Notes under the pieces: generated by a model
What the model saw: only the letters and a program-made list of their open reading frames with translations
What the model was told of the DNA's origin: nothing
The model's database searches: none
DNA from: an uncultured Rhodospirillaceae bacterium
Lineage (GTDB): Bacteria; Pseudomonadota; Alphaproteobacteria; Rhodospirillales; UBA2165
Length of the DNA stretch: 8,880 bases
Direction of reading: 5' to 3'
Assembly: GCA_913054205.1 (NCBI GenBank)
Contig: CAJXJM010000079.1
Span: forward strand, 1-8,880
Shown here: one piece after another, positions 1 to 5,405 of the stretch
How the letters are laid out: every line of letters starts with the position of its first letter
Position numbering within the stretch: the stretch's first letter is position 1
Made by a program: the position numbers and the translations under genes

Positions 1-506
1 GGGAAGTCGACAATTTATACAAGATTTACACCACGGTTAAACCCGGGCTCATTCGCGTCGATGCAGATGAGGTGACCTATCCCGCTCATGTGATCCTACG
101 CTACAATATTGAGCGCGCACTTATCGGTGACGACATGACCTTGGATGATTTACCGGAAGTTTGGAACGAGGGCATGGAACGATTGCTGGGACTAACGCCG
201 CCGGATCATGCCACTGGCTGCATGCAGGATATTCATTGGTTCGACGGCGCTTGGGGCTATTTCCCGAGCTATAGCTTGGGTGCCATGACAGCGGCGCAGT
301 TTTTTGACGCTGCAACAACGGCGGATTCTAATATTCTACCCGCGATCGCCGAAGGTGACTTTGCACCGCTTTATGCTTGGCTGGCAAAAAACATCCATGG
401 TCTTGGCTCACTTTACCAGACTCCTGAATTGATTGAGCGAGCAACTGGCCAGGCTCTCAATGGTGAAATTTTCAAGCAGCATCTACAGACCCGCTATTTG
501 AATTAA
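1..506 (+). CDS. M32-family metallocarboxypeptidase, C-terminal part (partial)
   Basis: This is the end of a carboxypeptidase Taq-type (M32) enzyme, a zinc-dependent exopeptidase that removes C-terminal amino acids in the cytoplasm. The frame is open to the left edge from base 3, so the GTG at 72 is an internal valine (context VDADEVTYP) and not a start. About 167 residues are visible. Family signatures are VDADEVTYP followed by HVILRYNIE, and QDIHWFDGAWGYFPSY at about 225-272, which matches the conserved HW-x-x-G-x-x-GYFP-x-Y block. The zinc-binding HEXXH motif lies in the missing N-terminal two thirds, since family members are roughly 490-500 residues, so catalytic competence cannot be judged here. 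The stop is TAA at 504-506. It lies 87 bases upstream of thrC on the same strand. The family is secure; the exact substrate preference is unknown. Confidence 0.9.
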   Translation, partial: EVDNLYKIYTTVKPGLIRVDADEVTYPAHVILRYNIERALIGDDMTLDDLPEVWNEGMERLLGLTPPDHATGCMQDIHWFDGAWGYFPSYSLGAMTAAQFFDAATTADSNILPAIAEGDFAPLYAWLAKNIHGLGSLYQTPELIERATGQALNGEIFKQHLQTRYLN

Positions 507-555
507 TTCGGCTCCCCACATCTGACAGGCTTGGCTTGCGACTGTTGGTCCCAAA

Positions 556-593
556 GGATAATGTACGCCAGAATTTGAGTTGGAGAATGTACG
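556..593 (+). repeat. Near-duplicate of the thrC ribosome-binding segment
   Basis: Two 12-mers, GGATAATGTACG at 556-567 and GGAGAATGTACG at 582-593, differ at one base and lie 26 bases apart. The second supplies the Shine-Dalgarno GGAG (582-585) for the GTG start of thrC at 594. The first precedes a five-codon frame (ATG 561, TGA 576-578). The duplication is seen directly; any regulatory role is speculation. Confidence 0.4.
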
Positions 594-2000
594 GTGAAAT
601 ATATCAGCACCCGGTCCGATGCTCCCGATCTAGAATTTGAAGACGTGTTGCTGGCAGGTTTGGCCCGCGATGGCGGTCTCTATGTGCCGGAATCCTGGCC
701 GCAATTTTCCGAAAACCAAATTCGGAGTTTTCGCGGCCTCAGCTATCAGGAACTCGCGGTTAAAATTATGATGCCGTTCTTAGGCGGCGCCATACCCGAG
801 ACTGATTTTCAGGCAATGGTCGAAGATTCCTACACCCAATTCGACGACCCAGCAATCGCACCGATCAAACAAATTGGCACCAATATGTGGATTGCGGAAT
901 TATTTCATGGGCCGACGCTGGCGTTCAAAGATTACCCGCTACAATTGGTCGGCAGGCTGTTTGATTATGTCTTAAAAAAGCGCGGAGAGCGTGCCACCAT
1001 CGTTGGCGCGACCTCGGGCGATACCGGATCAGCAGCTATTGAATCCTGCCGGGACCGGGATGCTATTGAGATTTTTATTATTCACCCAAAAGGCCGAGTG
1101 TCGGATGTGCAGCGTCGTCAAATGACAACCGTTCACTCTGGTAATGTCCATAACATTGCTTTGGATGGCACGTTCGATGATTGTCAGGATATGGTGAAAA
1201 ACCTGTTCGGTGATTCAGATTTTCGGGATGCGCATAATCTCTCCGCCGTGAACTCGATCAATTGGGCGCGTATTATGGCGCAAATTGTCTACTACTTCTG
1301 GACGGCAATTTCACTGGGAGCACCAGACCGCAAATTTGTCTATGCCGTTCCGACGGGTAATTTCGGCAATGTCTATGCAGGCTACGCCGCCAAGCAGATG
1401 GGGCTGTCTATTGAAAAATTTGTCGTTGGATCAAATGAAAATGACATTCTCACCCGGTTCTTCGATACCGGCAGGATGAAGATGGCGCCCGTCGTCCCGA
1501 CGCTAAGCCCAAGCATGGATATTCAAATATCCTCTAATTTCGAGCGCTTGCTGTTTGATCATTATGACCGTGACGGCAAAGCTGTCGCCAAAGCGCTGGA
1601 GGAGTTTCGCAACCATAAATCCGTCGAGTTTGGTCAAGGTCGCTGGCAGGCCATGCAAGAACAGTTTGAAGGCTACCGCGTCAGCAATGAAGAAACCAAG
1701 TCAGGCATTAAAAATATTTATGATGCGACCGGCGAACTGCTCGATCCGCATAGCGCTATTGGCGTAATTGCCGGACAGCAATGCGATGTAGCGCCAGATA
1801 CTATAAAAATAGCCTTGGCAACGGCGCATCCGGCGAAATTCCCGACCGCCGTTGAAGAGGCAACCGGCATTCACCCCGAGCTCCCTGCGGCGCTCGCCAA
1901 TCTTTTTGAACGCGAAGAGCGTGTTGACGAAATGCCGAATGACCTCGACCAAATGCGGCGTTTCATAGAGCAAAAACTAGAAGAGAGAAAAGCTGCATGA
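594..2000 (+). CDS. thrC: Threonine synthase
   Basis: This PLP enzyme converts O-phosphohomoserine to threonine plus phosphate, the final step of threonine synthesis in the cytoplasm. The 468 residues match the family's usual 460-480. The N-terminal domain begins MKYISTRSDAPDLEFEDVLL. The PLP-binding lysine is K112 in GPTLAFKDYPLQ, followed by the phosphate-loop segment GATSGDTGSAA (138-148). Further conserved blocks are HPKGRVSDVQRRQMTTV (from 164), NSINWARIMAQIVYY (220-234) and the VPTGNFGN loop near 255. The start is GTG at 594, preceded by GGAG at 582-585; an in-frame TGA at 576-578 leaves no room for a longer protein, and the ATG at 587 is out of frame. The stop overlaps the next start in ATGA (1997-2000), implying translational coupling to the M16 protease. 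No leader-peptide attenuator was recognised upstream. Confidence 0.97.
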   Translation: MKYISTRSDAPDLEFEDVLLAGLARDGGLYVPESWPQFSENQIRSFRGLSYQELAVKIMMPFLGGAIPETDFQAMVEDSYTQFDDPAIAPIKQIGTNMWIAELFHGPTLAFKDYPLQLVGRLFDYVLKKRGERATIVGATSGDTGSAAIESCRDRDAIEIFIIHPKGRVSDVQRRQMTTVHSGNVHNIALDGTFDDCQDMVKNLFGDSDFRDAHNLSAVNSINWARIMAQIVYYFWTAISLGAPDRKFVYAVPTGNFGNVYAGYAAKQMGLSIEKFVVGSNENDILTRFFDTGRMKMAPVVPTLSPSMDIQISSNFERLLFDHYDRDGKAVAKALEEFRNHKSVEFGQGRWQAMQEQFEGYRVSNEETKSGIKNIYDATGELLDPHSAIGVIAGQQCDVAPDTIKIALATAHPAKFPTAVEEATGIHPELPAALANLFEREERVDEMPNDLDQMRRFIEQKLEERKAA

Positions 2001-3253
2001 GCGCTCAAGTGACCACACTTGCCAATGGCCTTCGGGTAGCTACCGACCCTATGAGTACAGTTGAGACCGCCTCTATCGGCGCTTGGGTGGCGGTTGGTAC
2101 ACGTCATGAACAACCAGAAATCAACGGCATCTCGCATTTACTTGAGCATTTAGCCTTCAAAGGCACGCACCGCCGCTCCGCCCTCGCCATAGCCGAGGAA
2201 ATTGAAGCCGTTGGAGGACATCTAAACGCCTATACCAGCCGCGAAAACACCGCCTATTTTGCCAAAGTTTTGAAAGAAGATGTCCCGCTCGCGGTTGATA
2301 TAATTTCAGACATCCTCCAACACGCAACGATGGAGCCGGAAGAACTGGAGCGCGAGCGCGCTGTTGTCATCCAGGAAATCCACCAATCTCATGATACTCC
2401 GGACGATATTATCTTCGACCATTTTCAAGAAACCGCCTTTCCGGATCAGGCCATCGGCAGGCCGGTCTTGGGCGAGGCCAAGCTGATTGAAAGCCTGCCG
2501 CGCGAAGCCGTGCTCGAATATATGAAAGGCCAATATTCAGCCTCAAAGATCGTTGTTGCCGCTGCCGGCAATGTTGATCACGATACATTCGTAAAACTCG
2601 CCGAAGCGGCGTTTTGCGATTTGCCAGAACATGGCGTGAGCACGGATGAGCCCGTTGTCTATCGGGGTGGTGAATACCGGGAAGCCCGCGAATTAGAGCA
2701 AGTTCATGTTGTGATCGGACTGGAAGGCGTTTCCTATAACGACCCGGACTATTATCCGATGTCGGTGCTCTCGACGCTTTTGGGCGGCGGTATGTCATCC
2801 AGATTATTCCAGGAAGTCCGCGAAAAGCGCGGCCTTGTCTACAGCATCTACAGCTTTGCTTCCAGTTTCGAAGACGGCGGCATTTTTGGTGTCTACGCTG
2901 GAACCGGGCGCGACGAAGTCGTTGAACTCATGCCGGTAATTTGTGACGAAGTTCATAAATTAATCGATCATGTCGGCGAAGAGGAACTTTCCCGCGCCCG
3001 AGCTCAACTTAAAGCATCAACCTTGATGACGCTTGAGAGCACAGCTTCCCGCAGCGAACAAGTTGCCCGGCAATTGCAGATTTTTGACCGCATCGTGCCA
3101 ATCGAGGAGGTCATCGAGAATATCGAAAACGTCGATGCCGCTGCCATCAAACGCTTGGCCGCACGCATGATGAAAAGCGCTCCCACATTGGCAGCCATTG
3201 GCCCAACCGATAAACTGGAAGACTTCGAGGCGATTGTCGCCAGATTGAATTAG
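1997..3253 (+). CDS. M16-family zinc peptidase, mitochondrial-processing-peptidase-like
   Basis: This is a pitrilysin/insulinase-superfamily (M16) metallopeptidase of 418 residues, the usual size for the bacterial relatives of the mitochondrial processing peptidase beta subunit. The inverted zinc motif HLLEH is at residues 47-51 in GISHLLEHLAFKGT. The third zinc ligand is E127 in ERAVVIQEI, exactly 76 residues after the second histidine, as in the family pattern HXXEH-x(75)-E. Both half domains are present; the C-terminal half carries GGGMSSRLFQEVREKRGL (263-280) followed by VY, the conserved arginine/tyrosine region that shapes the active chamber. All catalytic residues are intact, so an active peptidase is expected. 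No signal peptide is seen, so a cytoplasmic location is inferred. It overlaps thrC by four bases (ATGA), an arrangement familiar from alphaproteobacteria. The physiological substrate is not known. Confidence 0.95.
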   Translation: MSAQVTTLANGLRVATDPMSTVETASIGAWVAVGTRHEQPEINGISHLLEHLAFKGTHRRSALAIAEEIEAVGGHLNAYTSRENTAYFAKVLKEDVPLAVDIISDILQHATMEPEELERERAVVIQEIHQSHDTPDDIIFDHFQETAFPDQAIGRPVLGEAKLIESLPREAVLEYMKGQYSASKIVVAAAGNVDHDTFVKLAEAAFCDLPEHGVSTDEPVVYRGGEYREARELEQVHVVIGLEGVSYNDPDYYPMSVLSTLLGGGMSSRLFQEVREKRGLVYSIYSFASSFEDGGIFGVYAGTGRDEVVELMPVICDEVHKLIDHVGEEELSRARAQLKASTLMTLESTASRSEQVARQLQIFDRIVPIEEVIENIENVDAAAIKRLAARMMKSAPTLAAIGPTDKLEDFEAIVARLN

Positions 3254-3290
3254 ATTTTGAAAAATCGTAAATGTTCAGAATTTTCGATAA

Positions 3291-3392
3291 ATCGAAGAGC
3301 TCAAGCCCTTCACCGAGAAGGCATTGGATATTCTCGCCGGCTCAGCTAATCCGTTTGAGAGCCAGACAAAAAAAGGCCGCCCAAATTGTTGA
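3291..3392 (+). other. Possible small coding remnant, weak
   Basis: Between the M16 stop and the terminator, an open stretch with no start codon reads IEELKPFTEKALDILAGSAN and continues to a TGA at 3390-3392. It follows an in-frame TAA at 3288-3290. Codons such as GAG CTC AAG CCC TTC ACC GAG AAG look like real coding sequence, while the 40 bases before it look non-coding. A nearby ATG at 3271 is in a different frame. It could be the eroded end of a lost gene, or chance. I do not recognise the family. Confidence 0.2.
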
Positions 3393-3401
3393 GCGGCCTT
3401 T
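3368..3401 (-). terminator. Intrinsic terminator of the dienelactone hydrolase gene
   Basis: A perfect 9-bp stem (AAAGGCCGC at 3372-3380 with GCGGCCTTT at 3393-3401) encloses a 12-nt loop. Read on the minus strand it ends in a run of seven T (complement of the A run 3368-3374) about 25 bases after the hydrolase stop, a textbook rho-independent terminator. On the plus strand only TTT follows, so termination of M16 transcripts here would be weaker. Confidence 0.85.
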
Positions 3402-3426
3402 CGATTACATGTTCCCGATTATATTC

Positions 3427-4313
3427 TTAAGACAATGTCGCCTTGAACAAATCAATGGTGCGTGTCCAAGAGAGCTCAGCTGCATCTTTTTTGTAGCGCG
3501 GTGTGGTGTCATTGTGGAAACCATGGTTGGCATCGGCGTAGATATGCGCTGTATATTTTTTGTTGTTGGCTTTCAAGGCGGCTTCAAATGCTGGCCAGCC
3601 TTTACCAATCCGCTTATCAAGCGCGCCATAATGCAGTAGGAGAGGCGCTTGAATTTTTGGCACATCAGCAGCTTTCGGCTGGCGGCCATAATAAGGTGCT
3701 GCAGCCGCTAGATCAGGATATTTTACAGCCATCGCGTTTGAAACGCCGCCGCCGTAACAGAACCCGACAACGCCAACTTTACCGTTGGAGTTACCGTCTG
3801 CTTTGAGATGCTCATAGGCCGCAAAAAATTCTTGCAACAACTTACCTTTGTTAAGGGTGCGCTGCATTTTCTTGCCTTCCGAATCTGTTCCTGGATAGCC
3901 GCCAAGTGGCGTCAGTCCATCCGGTGCCAAAGCCGTGAACCCAGCCGCCGCTACCCGGCGGGCGACGTCAGCGATATAGGGATTGAGCCCCCGGTTTTCA
4001 TGAACAACAACGACGACGACGCGCTTGCCGCCGCCGGTCGGACGCACAAGATCAGCTTTGATTTTGCTGTGACCATTTGGTGAGTTGTATTCGATTTTTT
4101 TTAGTTTTGATCCGTGGATCGTTTTCTTCAACTTGTTTCGCCAAAGCATAATTCGGCGATAAAGTTTCCAAAAGAGTGGCAGCCGTCAGGCTACCCAACA
4201 GCAAATTTACCTGCTTTGGCGAGAAACTCCCGCCGTTCAATCAGGCCATGCGCATAGCTGTCATATAAATCCAATAGCTCTTGGTCGAAGTCGTGTTGTG
4301 TTTTGCGTTCCAT
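3427..4313 (-). pseudogene. YghX-like dienelactone hydrolase family protein, doubly frameshifted
   Basis: Three consecutive minus-strand frames join into one 294-residue alpha/beta-hydrolase closely resembling E. coli YghX. Frame one starts at ATG 4313 ([20 protein letters not shown]), contains [15 protein letters not shown] and hits TAG at 4191-4193. Frame two continues [18 protein letters not shown] as far as about 4100. Frame three resumes at 4095 with [11 protein letters not shown] and runs to the stop at 3427. Each junction needs removal of one base: one C in CCC (4194-4196) and one T in the T8 run (4095-4102). The span of 887 bases is exactly 295 codons plus two. In the joined protein the [10 protein letters not shown] block follows a six-valine strand, the nucleophile is C185 (GFCYGGG), and D232 and H263 (NHGFHND) complete the triad. 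A twin-arginine signal with an ALA-K cleavage site (about 55-59) suggests export. The C-terminal 223 residues are intact, so this may be a decayed gene or two assembly indels. Confidence 0.85.
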
Positions 4314-4319
4314 TTTAAA

Positions 4320-4325
4320 CTCCCC
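4320..4325 (-). promoter_or_regulatory. Shine-Dalgarno site that fixes the hydrolase start
   Basis: GGGGAG on the minus strand lies six bases before ATG 4313. It is the strongest ribosome-binding site near this gene and supports translation starting at 4313, ahead of the first frameshift, instead of at internal starts such as 4149. Confidence 0.7.
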
Positions 4326-4462
4326 ATTACCGGTTTTTTAGTTTCAATCCGTAAACAAATTCTACAGTCATTTATTCCAAGGAAATGGTAGCAAAGAAAT
4401 TTTGCTGCATCTACTCTTAATAGAAACATTTCAAATTCAATTTATTGTTATATTAGAAGAAC

Positions 4463-5050
4463 CTAGGCGTGGCCTGCTTCGTCGGACAGCATGCGCGGAT
4501 CAATACCAATTTTGGCAATTGAGCGCTCCCATTTGGTTAAATAATCTTCGCCGAAGATAAGCTCGCTATCGGCGGGCGCTTGCAGCCAGCCATTGGCACG
4601 AATTTCATCATCCAACTGGCCTGGCCCCCAGCCAGCATATCCAAGTGCCAGCAAACTGCGGCGCGGTCCATAGCCGCGGGCAATCGCTTTTAAAATATCG
4701 ATGGTTGCGGTCAGCGCGACGCCATCATCCACTTCCATAGTTGCGTCTTGCTGATATTCATTTGAATGCAAAACAAAGCCGCGACCTGCTTCGACCGGGC
4801 CACCAAAATGAATCGGCACGTCGCTGCCCGCATCACCTTCATCAATGCCTAGCTGCTCGAGCAGATCTGGAAAAGAGAGTGACTCCATAACCTGATTGAG
4901 CACCAGACCCATCGCCCCTTCTTCGGTATGGGCACACATGTAAATGACGGATTTAGAAAACCGCTCATCTCTCATGCCAGGCATAGCAATAAGAAGCTGT
5001 CCTGAAAGATAAGGATCCTGATCGGAATCTGATGAATTGTTGCTAAACAT
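4463..5050 (-). CDS. algH: YqgE/AlgH family protein
   Basis: This is a 195-residue member of the YqgE/AlgH (UPF0301) family, a soluble cytoplasmic fold whose biochemical role is unsettled; AlgH was named for an effect on alginate regulation in Pseudomonas. Diagnostic blocks are [17 protein letters not shown] (15-31), the [20 protein letters not shown] segment (34-53), [15 protein letters not shown] (81-95) and [15 protein letters not shown] (136-150). The length fits the family's usual 185-200 residues. I chose ATG 5050. An upstream in-frame TTG at 5089 would add 13 residues that do not look like the family, has no good Shine-Dalgarno, and lies upstream of the predicted transcript start. The ribosome-binding site at 5050 is weak (TAGGT). 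The gene is divergent from the ScsB-type reductase and 149 bases upstream of the hydrolase on the same strand, with no obvious terminator between, so read-through is possible. Confidence 0.93.
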   Translation of the reverse strand: MFSNNSSDSDQDPYLSGQLLIAMPGMRDERFSKSVIYMCAHTEEGAMGLVLNQVMESLSFPDLLEQLGIDEGDAGSDVPIHFGGPVEAGRGFVLHSNEYQQDATMEVDDGVALTATIDILKAIARGYGPRRSLLALGYAGWGPGQLDDEIRANGWLQAPADSELIFGEDYLTKWERSIAKIGIDPRMLSDEAGHA

Positions 5051-5071
5051 TGTACCTATATATTTGGCGTC

Positions 5072-5102
5072 ATTATAGTTGATAAACAAGTGAAGATTTC
5101 AA
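5072..5102 (-). promoter_or_regulatory. Putative sigma-70 promoter of algH
   Basis: On the minus strand a TTGAAA hexamer (5102-5097) and a perfect TATAAT (5077-5072) are separated by 19 bases, longer than the usual 17. The predicted transcript would start near 5065, giving a leader of about 15 bases before ATG 5050. This is sequence match only. Confidence 0.4.
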
Positions 5103-5319
5103 ATAATTCCCGCGCACCTAAATGATTGCATAGGCTGGTGTCATATAAAAGAGCCGGGCGCTTTAAAAACCCTCACTTTCAAATTATTGAACGGAAAATG
5201 GGGCTTTATTAGGGCAGGAAGCCATCTTGAATGGGTCGCAATGCCGACGATTAGCCCGAATTTATGGAAGATCGGGACCGAATCGAACACAATCGGTCAA
5301 GTTCGCGTGATTTAGTGGC
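5103..5319. other. Gene-free upstream region between algH and the reductase
   Basis: No convincing coding frame or RNA gene is seen on either strand in these 217 bases. An imperfect palindrome surrounds 5148-5164 (AAAG-A-GCC-G-GGC-G-CTTT). A 6-bp inverted repeat, GACCGA at 5276-5281 and TCGGTC at 5293-5298, lies nearer the reductase. Neither has a tail of T, so they are not terminators. The promoter of the reductase probably lies here or in the adjoining repeats, but I could not place convincing -35 and -10 boxes. Confidence 0.4.
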
Positions 5320-5359
5320 ATAACGCTACCTTTACGGCGTTATTTACCTATATAGGTAA
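5320..5359. promoter_or_regulatory. Two abutting inverted repeats, candidate operator of the reductase gene
   Basis: ATAACGC (5320-5326) and GCGTTAT (5337-5343) form 7-bp arms around a 10-base spacer. Directly next to them TTACCTATATAGGTAA (5344-5359) is a perfect 16-bp palindrome. The block ends 42 bases before the reductase ATG at 5402, where dimeric regulators commonly bind. There is no T tract, so a terminator is unlikely. The regulator is unknown, and no regulator gene lies within the window. Confidence 0.45.
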
Positions 5360-5369
5360 GCAGAATAGT

Positions 5370-5405
5370 ATGGATCGCAATAATTTTCAGTTGGGTGTTT
5401 TATGA
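5370..5405 (+). other. Possible 11-codon upstream ORF overlapping the reductase start
   Basis: ATG at 5370 opens a frame encoding MDRNNFQLGVL with its TGA at 5403-5405, overlapping the reductase ATG (5402-5404). The reductase itself has only a weak ribosome-binding site (GGGTG), so translational coupling is conceivable. The short frame has no strong Shine-Dalgarno of its own and may be chance. Confidence 0.2.

Noticed and set aside
2409..2798. 129-codon minus-strand frame within the M16 gene
   Set aside because: It is antisense to a conserved, intact M16 domain and is arginine-rich, typical of a shadow frame.
3271..3639. 122-codon plus-strand frame after the M16 gene
   Set aside because: It runs across a terminator and then antisense to the well-supported hydrolase; the translation is low-complexity with no family resemblance.
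4390..4406. AGCAAA-GAAAT-TTTGCT hairpin between algH and the hydrolase
   Set aside because: The six-base AT-rich stem has no following T run on either strand, so it is unlikely to be a terminator.
4241..4429. 62-codon minus-strand frame between algH and the hydrolase
   Set aside because: It is out of frame with the convincing hydrolase N terminus starting at 4313 and has no resemblance to a known protein.
5051..5089. Longer algH starting at TTG 5089
   Set aside because: The extra 13 residues overlap the predicted promoter and lack a Shine-Dalgarno; ATG 5050 gives the usual family length.
5276..5298. tRNA T-loop-like GTTCGATTC on the minus strand in the algH-reductase gap
   Set aside because: The flanking bases do not form a T stem, and no acceptor, D or anticodon arms could be laid out around it.
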